Positions 46,834 to 57,158 of a stretch of 64,000 bases of DNA are shown piece by piece. Made by a program: the position numbers and the translations under genes. The number at the start of each line of letters is the position of its first letter. Position 1 is the first letter of the stretch. The notes below the pieces were generated by a model that was not told the origin of the DNA, did no database searches, and saw only the letters and a list, made by a program, of their open reading frames with translations. The stretch is from Archegozetes longisetosus (taxonomy: Eukaryota > Arthropoda > Arachnida > Sarcoptiformes > Trhypochthoniidae): contig JAEMBT020000009.1 in NCBI GenBank assembly GCA_018873245.2, positions 620,001 to 684,000 of the forward strand, in the 5' to 3' direction.

Positions 46834-49800
46834 ATGCAAGTTTTAATATTATCCACTCTGTTGTATGCTTTGAGTGGTTTTACAGTATGCACTTCTCAGT
46901 AAGTATTTATTTCATAACATTTCAAACTTATTTTGATTTAGTGTTAATGTTTATGGAGTACTTCTCTATCAAGTATTCTCACATTTTCTAATCGTCTTTT
47001 GACATTTGTTTTGTTTACGATTAAATATTTGATCATACAATATTAAATGTCTCGTTACATTGTAATCAATACCAAAATTGAAAAATCATATCTTATTTAG
47101 AAGCGATATAGATAAAGATGTTAGCAGTGTCTTGAAATCATTCTTCGACAATGGATACGACAAGAATATAAGACCTAATTATGGAGGTATGAATTCATAA
47201 GTCTATGATTTCAAGTGAAAAATACACGAAAAGTAATTGCAATACAATTAGACCCTCATTATGGTAACTACTGAGTGCATCAAAACAATGTTGCCATGAT
47301 GTGAGTCTACTATAATTGAGGACTAACTATGATTAAACTGACACGTTTAGGTGCACCCGTCAATGTGTCCGTTACCATGTATATCAATGATATCAGTGCT
47401 GTATCTGAAGTTCAAATGGTAAAATTGCTTTAATATTCAAATTGCCATAACTAAAAACACTTCAGAATAATATCCAGTGAAAAACGTCTATAACCAATAT
47501 TTTATTTAAGGACTATACTATAGATTTTTATTTTCGTCAATTATGGAATGATAAACGATTGGCATTCAATAATAGCTCAAATCTCACTGAACTAAGAGTC
47601 GGAGCAGAGTTTGCTAAAAAGATTTGGGTTCCCGACACTTTCTTTATTAATGGCAAACAAGTGTCGCTTCATATATCAACTACAACCGAACCAAACACTC
47701 TTTTAAGAATCAAATCGAATGGTGATATTTTATACAGCATAAGGTTTGCAACAATATTTTCATGTTTTATTTACTCAAAGCAAAAGTTTTTCTACTTCAA
47801 TAATACTCGAGACATTTAGTATTTCGATTATTATTATTTGTTGCTTAACAAAATATAATTGATGTGATTCTCAAGTTTCCATTTGAATTTCTATTCTAAT
47901 TCTAGTTTGATGTCAGTCTTATCGCCTTAAGTTATAAAACCATGACTGAACATAAGTTTTGTATAATTGTATTATTGATGTGATAGGTTGACAGTAGTGG
48001 GCAGCTGTCCAATGGATCTCAAATATTTCCCAATGGATCGACAACTTTGTAAATTGGAAATAGCGAGCTGTAAGTATCATTTTCTTGTTATAATTCAAGA
48101 CTCACTTTATTCACTATAGTATAAATTTGCGAGCTATAATTTGAATAATGACTTCATTATTTTTAAAAATGTATATTCAAATTGTTTTGCACTTAAAGTA
48201 AACACACTCTAAAGAATGAATCGAGTAATAAGACTAACATTTTCCTTTAAGAGAAATAGATTTAACTCCGGATGATTTAATGCTAGCTTTATAAGAGATA
48301 AAAGTTTTTCCTCAAATAAAGCTAACTTTGTTTAATATTGTACTAATAATTACTGTTATGATGCATTAAAAACTCATTCTTAATTAGCCTTTACTTTCAG
48401 TTAATGAAAGCCTTTTAGGAAACTAAAACCTTCTTTAATGGAACTCTTCCGCATTAGAGATATAGGCATCTCTCAAACAAATGAACAAGTTAATGCTTTT
48501 GAGTCAGATCACCAATTGATTCCGTTCTTGTTTTATCTCCAAAAAATGTCTCCGGTTGTCATATTCCTGTTGACTTGTCCGTAATTAGGTATTCAAAGTG
48601 TCATATTCCATGAGAAAGATTACAGTAATGTCGTCGCCTGAGTATAAGGTTCTAAATCTATTTTTGACGAAATGAGTTATTAATAATTCTTATCTTGTCA
48701 TGTGAATGAATTTGTGTATGAGCGTTTCACTATCTTTCGGTTTATTAAAACTAAATCTCACAGAAGTCCGATGAAGAGAATCATATTCTGCTGATATTTC
48801 ATTTTTTCAAAATTGATTTAGTCACTTCGATTTCTTCTATATCGATAAATTCGATCCTTTAATAAACTGTTATTAAATGCGTAATTTCTTTATAAAATTT
48901 CACTTTTCAGTTATCCAAATAGTTTCGTAACGAAATATTTGAAAATTTGAGTCATAAAAATTGTCAAGTCCAATTTTGACGTGAAATTTTTTTTTGACTC
49001 AATTATGTCAAAGCATTCTTAAAATGTTCAAAATTGATTTGCTACTTTCCTTTTAAAATTTCTTTGATAAAAATTTGTTTCGATTTAGTTATTTATCGCT
49101 TTTCGATCATTCAGAACCTGATAGCATTCAGTTTTGGATTTCATTTCAGTACAATGAAGTTCTAAATGCAAAAATAAGTTCTGAGTTATTCATGATAAAA
49201 ACAGAGTAAGACCCAAATGAACAGTGAAATATGAGCACTACATATACATTGCTTGGTAACATATTTTAGAAAATTGTTCTTCAACTCATTGTTGTTGTAT
49301 AACAACATCGAACTTGAAAATGGATTTTCTCTTTAATATACTTTTTCATTTAGAATCTAATAGTATTAAGGTGACGATTTGCATACAATGTGACATTTTA
49401 CAAACCCAATTGCGGATAAATTAGGGCCATAAGCAACAGACTATATGTTATAAAAAGGAGTTAAGACATACTTTTGAAGATGTATAGGGAATAGTTTGAA
49501 TCTGTTACTTGAAACTTTGGTACCATAGCGTAAATTAGAATACATAAACTTATTTAGAACTGAATTGCTTTATATCTGTTGTTCTCATAAATATTAGATG
49601 GATATTCAACTTCAGACATATTATACGATTGGGCCAAAGGTTTTGATTCATTTGGATTAAGAAGTGGTCTTTATTTACCTACTTTTCAGATAGAAGGATA
49701 CAGACAAACGAAAATGTTTAAGCTATTAAGTACTGGTATGTGATGAATCTCTGTTTCAAAGTCTGTTAACAGCATTAAGTTTCAGAATAAAACCAACTAA

Positions 49801-50421
49801 TAATCTTCATTTAAAAATACATTTTTAGGCAATTACACGCGTTTGATTTGCGAAATTCGATTCGCTCGTTCGATAGGCTATTATGTGAATCAGATTTATA
49901 CTCCAGCCACTCTGATAGTGGTCATATCATGGCTTCCCTTCTGGCTCGATAGGGATGACACACACGCTCGGGTCGGACTTGGAGTCACTACAGTCTTAAC
50001 AATGACAACATTGATTACGAGCACAAATGAAGCACTTCCAAAGATATCATACATAAAAGCGATTGACATTTACTTAAACGTTTGTTTCCTTATGGTTTTT
50101 GCGTCTCTCATAGAATACGCAATTGTTGGCTATTTTGAGTCTTCAACTAAACAGATGCCCGAGAATTATAAAACCGAAGCTGAGACTAAAGAAAACCTTA
50201 AGAAATCAATTGAAGATAAAAATTATATTCAATCTCTGAGAAACGGATTATTCGGTGCCATAAGCCCAGTTCGCGGGACTCGTGACCCTAGCATTATAGA
50301 TAAATATTCACGTTGGATTTTCCCTACCGTTTATCTGGTTTTCAATTTGTTTTATTGGACTATTTATCTGAATATTTCGAGTGAGACTATCAAAGATCTA
50401 AACATAGCAAATGACTTCTAA
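46834..50421 (+). CDS. Cys-loop GABA/RDL-like anion channel subunit, copy 2 (intact)
   Basis: Seven exons: 46834-46898, 47101-47186, 47351-47418, 47511-47743, 47987-48069, 49598-49735, 49829-50421; 1266 nt, 421 residues. The order is signal peptide, extracellular domain with loop A ([11 protein letters not shown]), Cys-loop (C158-C172), M1 (about 243-263), M2 (R272-L294), M3 (about 303-326), a short basic-acidic cytoplasmic loop of about 60 residues, and M4 ([19 protein letters not shown], 387-405) with a 16-residue tail. Family: anion-selective Cys-loop receptors, nearest RDL/GABA-A beta by [25 protein letters not shown] and LPKISY. Pore: His270 at -2' where nearly all relatives have Pro; Ala271, Arg272 kept; Gly274 at 2'; Thr278 at 6'; Glu292 at 20'. 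It differs from copy 1 at Lys-to-Glu (exon 5), Lys-to-Met (exon 6), Ile-to-Thr (loop) and in M4. AATAAA lies at 50558-50563. Ligand not certain. Confidence 0.9.
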
Positions 50422-50557
50422 TCACTGTATTTCTCTTTTGTTCACGGAAAACTTTTGAGAAACTTCCATTTATTTACTTCAATGATCAACTAGTACCTTA
50501 CTAAACAAAAAATTTGAAAATGAATCTATATAATTGATTGTGCATAGATTTTTGCCA

Positions 50558-50563
50558 AATAAA
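50558..50563 (+). terminator. Poly(A) signal, channel copy 2
   Basis: AATAAA about 137 bp past the stop codon. The aligned position in copy 1 reads CAAACAAAC, so the signal is lost or never existed there. Confidence 0.5.
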
Positions 50564-50680
50564 GTTGTCTGCTGTTTCATTTTCTAGTTTTAATTTGTAC
50601 TTAATTATTAAAGTAAAGTATTCATATAATTTTCATTATTTTACTCATGAAAACGAGTGAGCGTTCCTGAAATAAGTACA

Positions 50681-51574
50681 ATTCATCAAAACTAAAACGA
50701 AGCACTATTTTACTTTAGCATAGTAAAAATTCGTATATTCATTAATATCACTGTATAGTAAAACTTGGGGAATATATTGATAAAAATGTTGATTTCTTAA
50801 AGAACATTGCCGAACCCTGCCTATCATATATTTTCAAATATATGGATAACATATTTAATCACGATGTAAAATGTAATATTTTGGTGAGGACCCCACCCTC
50901 CGCCCCCACCGGACTCCCCATTTTAGTCGTCGACGAGGCTTACTCTTGTTTCTCCAATTCCACGCAAAAATCATTCAGAAATTCTGCGGGAATTGGAATC
51001 TCGGGCAGATGTCGTGCATACTCGAGATACCACAAAACTGTCGATATGTATTTTTAACGCTGAATCCGAATATCAAATCAAAAATTTTTCATATCGAATA
51101 GTTTTCGAGGTATTCGAATTTTGTGTCGAATTTTTGATTTTTTGATTTTAAGATTTTTGAATATATGATATATGGTTTCAATGTAGAATTTAACGCTGAC
51201 TACAAATATGAAAACCATTTTCGATATCTTTAATATCCACCGAATAAATCTATATTTTATCCCATTCTAAAACTTTAACGCCATCTAACGCTTAAGCTAT
51301 AAGTTGTACGGAGGTGGGCCCATTGGCAATTTTTATCAGTCTGATGACCTCTATTAAAATATATTATCGGATCCTGAGTGCCTCTATATGCAGAATCCTA
51401 TAGACTTATTGGCATCGTTCTTTATGTGGAATTAAATACAAAATGACTAATATAAATAGCACTGATCAACTATAAAGCACGTCATGTTTCATATAAAAGA
51501 TCACCCTAAATGCTTTAAAAATGTAACTCTAAATTATAGAACTTCTTCACTACTAGGTTTTAGTTTTGACTAAT
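50681..51574. mobile_element. 894-bp insertion with imperfect TIRs, family unknown
   Basis: Copy 1 is continuous across this point (GTACATCAAATAAT), which defines the insertion. Ends AATTCATCAAAACTAAAAC and, from the right, AATTAGTCAAAACTAAAAC are inverted repeats. Flanks GTACA and GCACA suggest a 4-5-bp target duplication. A GC-rich core (50880-51020) contains CCCCACCCTCCGCCCCCACC and an inverted GGAATTGG/CCAATTCC pair. The 71-codon frame over it has no recognisable domain. Confidence 0.75.
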
Positions 51575-52024
51575 TGCACATCAAATAATAAAAGTAGCAG
51601 TTAAAGCAAAGTTCGCTCTATAGGACTGAAATTTGAACGCTAAAAGTTTGAAAAACAATTCAAAAAACAATATTTGCCTATTGATTAGTAGTTTTTCAAA
51701 TAAAAATTGTTCTATTTAAAACTGAATTCACAGTTTGGTAATTTATTTTCTAATTTACCCGTTCATTATGAAAAAAAATACTTCAATAGTTTCAGAGTGA
51801 ACTCATAAGAAAACGGACCATTTTTAGAATCTCAGTTTAAAGAGAACTTCATAAAAAGATAACTGCTATTCAACATAATTGAATTCAATCATTTTCAAAG
51901 TTAACAGTTGAACGGATAATCCAATTTTTCTCGTTTTTCTAAATCATAATTTTTTGTAAGAGAATAGAATTTCTTACTGTGTGTTAGTGATAACAACTGC
52001 CACTTATATTATTTCGTTACTGTA

Positions 52025-52268
52025 CTATCGAACAGATAATTGTGTTGAGTTATGCGTTTTCTGGCAATTTTCTATCCATAGATCACAGGGAATACTAAAA
52101 AATTCAGTCAACAAAAGTTTAATATTGTTTTATAACATGACATTCGTTATTGAACCTTTTAACGCATTCATTGCTGTTGAGTTTATGTTTAAATACAAGT
52201 TTTAAAAAAAGATATTGTGATCCCTATTTTTTAGCGCGTAATTTGACACATAATTATTTGATTGATAG
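52025..52268. mobile_element. 244-bp Tc1/mariner-type MITE
   Basis: Inverted ends CTATCGAACAGATAATTGTG and CTATCAATCAAATAATTATG, each bordered by TA (52023-52024, 52269-52270). The empty site in copy 1 has a single TA (TTTTACCGATG). No coding capacity. Confidence 0.8.
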
Positions 52269-52354
52269 TACCGATAGGGCAAAATTGTTATCTATTTGAA
52301 CTTCAAATAATTTTAATGGGACATTATCTTTCGAATATCTATGAATAACAAGAC

Positions 52355-52769
52355 TAGGGCGACCAAGTGTCCTGCATTGTGCGAGATTATCCCGCATTTA
52401 AGAGTTGTGTCCCGCATTTCGCATGCACCTTTTGCGGGACGGAAAATATCATATATTTTAAGATTTATCAAAAAATTTCCACTGTATATTTTGTTTAATG
52501 TAAAGAATACAATTTTATTGTCAACGAGTTTCTTATCTTAAAATATGTGAAAATCTTTCGATAAAAAGAATTTTAACCCGTTTATCAGATCCCTGTTTTC
52601 ATTCACATGGCGTGTGACTCTTATCATCGCATTTCTCAATCAAATCTTTAGTTTATATTTCAAATAATTGTTATTTCAAACTTCAATCAGATTAAAATAT
52701 TAAAAAATATTTTATAAGGGGGCCAAATTTTTTGTCTTGCATTTAACAGTTTTCGACTTGGTCACCCTA
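52355..52769. mobile_element. 415-bp hAT-type MITE with CCCGCATTT repeats
   Basis: Termini TAGGGCGACCAAGT and TAGGGTGACCAAGT (14 bp, one mismatch) are flanked by an exact 8-bp target duplication AACAAGAC (52347-52354 and 52770-52777). Subterminal words TCCCGCATTT, TCCTGCATT and TGCGGGAC repeat at the left end. The termini are related to family A at 8900-9322, but the interior and subterminal repeats differ. No homologous element is present in copy 1. The open frame at 52341-52541 is not a gene. Confidence 0.92.
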
Positions 52770-53125
52770 AACAAGACTAGAATTCGTTAGATCTATTGAT
52801 GAATAAGTCTTTTGAGTAGTATATAATTGAGTGATTTTTTTGCTTTTGAAGTATCTTTTCGATTCATTAATTATTATGATTCAATTTAATAATTTAGTAC
52901 TGGATTAATTCTTTTTTCTGTCATACTATAGTAAGCTTCGGATTTGAATAAGTTGAATGTTTAATTCAATCATTATAATTAATGGATTAATGCGATGCTT
53001 AAAAACATAAATGACTTAGTTTAATACTATTCAAACAGCTTTTTGATCAAAATTATAAAAATTATTATTAGTTCAAATGCATTATAATTTTTGTGAGGCT
53101 ATACTTCATTGAATAAAATAAATTA

Positions 53126-55205
53126 TATTATTCTGTTATATTTTCATTTTGTCATCATTCAGAATGCATTTTTTGAGAGATTATCTTAAAAAATTATTAA
53201 TAAACATTTCATATATTTTTTCTATATATACGAACGGAAGAAATTTTTGAATGATTTATTTTCGTGTCATTAAAGCAATTCTGAAATCATTCTAAATAAC
53301 GCAATCAACTACTTTTGAGCAGTGCATCTAATTGCAAACATTTATGAGATTGTAAACACATTTTAAACCATTAAGATATGGATGAGATTAATGTGAATAC
53401 AGTTTTAGTTTTATAATTCAGACTTGATTTGTTTTCATATTTAGTTAAATTTCCAAATTCTGTAAACATTTAACAGTTATATATAAAAAACATTTGCTGT
53501 TATTTAGTTCTGACAAACCGTTAAAGTTATTTACGGGCGACGGTCGAGCCGTTAAAGTTATTTACCGTTCCGTTAAAAGCAACCGAAAAACACTGTAAAA
53601 TTTTATGATTATTCTTCTATCATGTATGAATAGAATATAGTCTTAAAAATTTTATACAGTAGCCTTAGTAATCGTTTATTTAAATAAGTTTTGGTTAAAC
53701 TGAAGTTTAAAAAATGTTTTACTCTACTTGAAATGCAACTCTAATCGTGCTCTTCCAAAAGAAGAAGCCAAAAAGGTTGCCATAAAAGGAAGATTTTAAT
53801 CACTGCGAGATATGATTCTGATTGTTGAATGCTATTTTGGGATCGAGTTAAGTTAAACTTCTATTTGTAATTATTTTCTCTTTATTCTTTGTTATTAAGA
53901 CAAACCGTTTAGGTACTCAGATTCCCAGGACAGAATTCAAGGTAGCATAAAGCATAAAAATCGTGAGAATTACATTCAAATCGCTCGAGTACTTTTTATT
54001 CAGGCCTATCTTACAACCATTGGTACCAATTAATCTTTATTTCTACGAATCGCACCCCATTCACCAACAATTTTTCTCAGTTCTTAATTTCTTTCGGGAC
54101 TCGCCAATCATGTTGCAGATTTCAGCAGTTAGAGTTTCGCACTTTCGAGTTTTAAATTATTAATATTGTTCAGGACTGAAGGCATCTACCTCCCTAACGT
54201 AACCACTTCTAGCCTCTAAGTTTGTATCCATTAATGAAGAATATTGTAGCTTTTTTAGTGTATTTTGTATTCATACTGTATATGTGAGTGAAAAATGAAT
54301 TGAAACATTGATCTCTGTATAATAAAAGCTTGAAACCTCTGTTACTAAAATCAAAACATTTTTGCCAAAGTTATTTTCAAAAATCTTAAAAATACTAAAA
54401 CCATTTAGACTTATTTTAATTGTGAAACCAATTGAAACAAAATTTAAAAACCAGAAACTTAAAACACGTGTTTAATAATAGCCTAAAAGCAATTTTTGCA
54501 AACTTGATACGAATGATCCTGTTTCTCACAAACACTATATTAAAATTACGAAAATTTTAAACTCGAATGTGTAAAACTGTAACAAACTGTATCAAACTGT
54601 AGTAAATTGCTGAAACTTAAAAAACGGTTGAAATCTATAAGATTTCTGAGAACTAAGAACTAGAGAAAAATTTGAGTTCTATGATAAGACACTATCGGTT
54701 AACAGGCTGTCGGTGGACAGGATCAGATCCATTTCTGTGTATAGCTTGCAATGGAATAGTGATAAGAGTCTTTTAGGTACAAAAGTTTTACCCAATTGTG
54801 AGTTGATACCAGCTTTTCATTCTTCTTTACTGATTGTAGTATTATTATTATATGTGATCCGAGTATGAAGGACTTCAAATAAACTGATTCATAATATTGA
54901 AAACAAATTCAATTTCATATAGAACTTTATCCAATTTTCGATCTACTCTTGGAGAATTGGAGATTCATTAATGCGAGTTTTTTGTGAATTTCTCACAGAA
55001 TTATCATTCATTCACAGTTAAACATCTATTTAGTAAATTCGATATAAAAGTTAGTTCGAGTACATAAAAACTGTTTTTTAGACACACTATCACTCAGTTT
55101 GAAGTTCATGTTGTACAAGCCCAAAAAATAATATAATAAAACTCAAATCGCATTCAATTAAGCAGAAAAGCTATTGAATTCATAATAAAATATAAAATAC
55201 TGATG
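53126..55205. other. Intergenic, no gene recognised
   Basis: A 2-kb AT-rich spacer. The word CGTTAAAGTTATTTA occurs twice at 53520-53565. The 66-codon frame at 53963-54163 has no recognisable motif. Confidence 0.45.
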
Positions 55206-55502
55206 TTAACCACTCCTTTTTTTAGTAATACTCTCAACAATTGGACTGTAAGTGAAATTTTTCATTTCGAGTACTCCTATAGTCAGAATATGAGGGCATT
55301 GACGAGTGATATGATATTGATTAGAAATCAATTGGCAGAATTGTTCGTCCCCATGAAGACGAAACACTTCGCACAAGTTAAAAGTACATGATTCAAAATA
55401 TTTCATAAAACATGGAATATTGATTGGGAGCCATTTGAAGCTAAACAGTAACTTGTAGACATCTATTCGTAGTTGAGTTGTTTCTTGGAGACTTCCGGTC
55501 AA
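55206..55502 (-). CDS. Uncertain 98-codon open frame
   Basis: The minus frame encodes a Cys-containing sequence (INIPCFMKYFESCTFNLCEV, QCPHILTIGVLEM) without a recognised family. An overlapping plus-strand frame (55203-55391, 62 codons) looks about as plausible, so at least one is a shadow and both could be. The position just downstream of the small membrane protein at 55690-55935 on the same strand would allow it to be a further exon, but I see no splice pair that proves it. Confidence 0.2.
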   Translation of the reverse strand: MTGSLQETTQLRIDVYKLLFSFKWLPINIPCFMKYFESCTFNLCEVFRLHGDEQFCQLISNQYHITRQCPHILTIGVLEMKNFTYSPIVESITKKRSG

Positions 55503-55689
55503 ATTAAGTTTTCCATTGATTGTCTACTTATTGTTAACATTTAAAGGCAACGGGCTGAAAGATAGGCTCTCGATATAGACTTCATTGCTTCCTTTAAAAT
55601 TACTATACACGTTAAGCATTTTTTAAACTTATTATTGGGCAATTACCGCAATCAGCAATAGTGGAAAGTTCAATATATCTTAAAATATA
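55503..55689. other. Spacer between minus-strand open frames
   Basis: AT-rich, no feature seen; could be intronic. Confidence 0.3.
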
Positions 55690-55935
55690 TTAAAAATATC
55701 TCTCCTTTGGTATTTTTACTAATTCATTAGGCGTTCCTTCTAGCTCATGATTGATATCTTCTTCGAAATCTTTGGCTGACTGTTCGAAAAACGCGATATT
55801 TTCAGATAGATTAGTTTCAATTGTAGACCTCATGAAAATAAGACTAAAGATTGCTACACAAATCAATGACATGACAATCGCCGAAATAATTTGTGCTGTA
55901 CTCAAAAGTCTCATTTTCGGTATCGATACGGACAT
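55690..55935 (-). CDS. Small single-pass membrane protein, possible first exon
   Basis: 81 residues starting MSVSIPKMRLLSTAQ. A transmembrane or signal-anchor segment (about residues 14-35, IISAIVMSLICVAIFSLIFM) is followed by an acidic, coiled-coil-prone region (ENIAFFEQSAKDFEEDIN). The layout recalls the amino-terminal domain of nematode cuticle collagens, a membrane segment followed by a short acidic helix, but no Gly-X-Y repeats are visible downstream, so this is a loose resemblance. A GT within the GAATTAGTAAAA stretch near the end could be a donor, in which case the last residues are intronic. It starts 825 bp from the divergent small gene at 56760. Confidence 0.4.
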   Translation of the reverse strand: MSVSIPKMRLLSTAQIISAIVMSLICVAIFSLIFMRSTIETNLSENIAFFEQSAKDFEEDINHELEGTPNELVKIPKERYF

Positions 55936-56759
55936 AATTTTTAAAATCTCAAGTTTTCAGTAGAATTTATGAACTCTGAGTAAAGTTGAATTCAGTATCA
56001 AATTTTAAAAATGTATTTCAATGCGCTCGTGAAATGGTTGAGAAACCATATTTTCTAGTGTTTTCTTATGCAATTGCTTTCGGCACTTTCTCCAATATTG
56101 TTAAGTTGCAATTCTAAAAATTATTAATTGACCACATATTCTGAATTATGAAGTGCAATCAAAATAACATACAATTCTGCAAAACTTCTCATCTATACTA
56201 TTTTATCTTTTTAGAATGAAGTTTGATTTGTAAAAGTTACAAAACAACAGTTTTATTAGAAATGTTTAATAAAAAGTCAATAAAACACAACATTAAATAA
56301 GACTACTATAAATTATAGACTAAGTTGATTGTTGTTTTCTATTATCTCTCAAAGCAATTTCTGCAATCGTAGAGAGTATACGAACGACAGAATAATGAGA
56401 TGTAAGAACAGAATGACAAGTATAAGACTTGATCAATGATAGGAACTAAGAACAGACGGACTTTCAGACAGTAAATAATGAAATAGCGATCAATATGTTT
56501 ATGGAGATGTAAACTAATTCATATGTTTGATTCTGAAAATCCCTCTACTTGTTCCTAGTCTTTCGAGCCATAGTTTAATGTATTTTGGTTAATGAGCTTT
56601 TGATGAAAATGTCACTCTTTCAAAACAGGAAACACATCATCAGTAGAGAAAATCAAATAATTTCAACGTCTCTATTATGCTATTTTAAGCAAATCTCATT
56701 TCTATAAAGACGTAGAGAGGCATTAGATTTGACATCTATTTGATGTTTCAGATAGAAGT
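55936..56759. other. Divergent intergenic region between two small membrane-protein frames
   Basis: 825 bp between the minus start at 55935 and the plus start at 56760. TCTATAAAGACG near 56700 may be a TATA element for the plus gene. Nothing else is recognised. Confidence 0.35.
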
Positions 56760-57158
56760 ATGCATCGATTCAATGCTGATGTTCTGTTTGTTTTCTCCTT
56801 TCCATTAATTATATTATTGATTGTAATGTTTATTTTGTTAATGCATTTGATGAGACTCTTTGACTTTAATTTGGAGGATGCGTTTTCTGGAAACAATCGA
56901 AATCAACTAAATGATAATCAATACCAATTGACAACAATAGTTTTCGATAACTCTGATGTTAATGCAATTGATCTCGATTGGACTTCTATTGATGTGCGAA
57001 CTTCCTCTGTTTTTGGTAATGTTGAGAGTATGTCAAACAATTTTGTTTTTTGCAAAACTCATGTAACCTTTCTTTACTCATTTGAGGGGAGCCTTAATAG
57101 TGATTTTGAATCCTTTTCTACTTTTAAGAAGATATCATCATTTAAGCTTTCAGTATAA
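56760..57158 (+). CDS. Orphan single-pass membrane protein (132 residues)
   Basis: An uninterrupted frame with a Met start. It has a strong hydrophobic segment (about residues 8-31, VLFVFSFPLIILLIVMFILL), then an acidic Asn/Asp-rich stretch (LEDAFSGNNRNQLNDNQYQL) and a Ser/Phe-rich tail. TATA-like TCTATAAAG lies about 60 bp upstream, and AATAAA at 57249-57254 about 90 bp past the stop, so the unit has complete gene signals. No family is recognised. It could be a signal-anchored or secreted lineage-specific protein. Length and signals make it better than chance in DNA this AT-rich, but there is no homology support. Confidence 0.45.
   Translation: MHRFNADVLFVFSFPLIILLIVMFILLMHLMRLFDFNLEDAFSGNNRNQLNDNQYQLTTIVFDNSDVNAIDLDWTSIDVRTSSVFGNVESMSNNFVFCKTHVTFLYSFEGSLNSDFESFSTFKKISSFKLSV

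Larger units (their letters stand above)
45924..53125 (+). repeat. Segmental duplication, copy 2 (channel gene unit)
   Basis: Direct copy of 14680-20455. Near identity from 45924 to about 50430, including introns; weaker similarity from there to about 53125. Its 3' flank contains three insertions absent from copy 1 (50681-51574, 52025-52268, 52355-52769). Intron 5 lacks segments present in copy 1 around 17315-17600. Confidence 0.92.
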
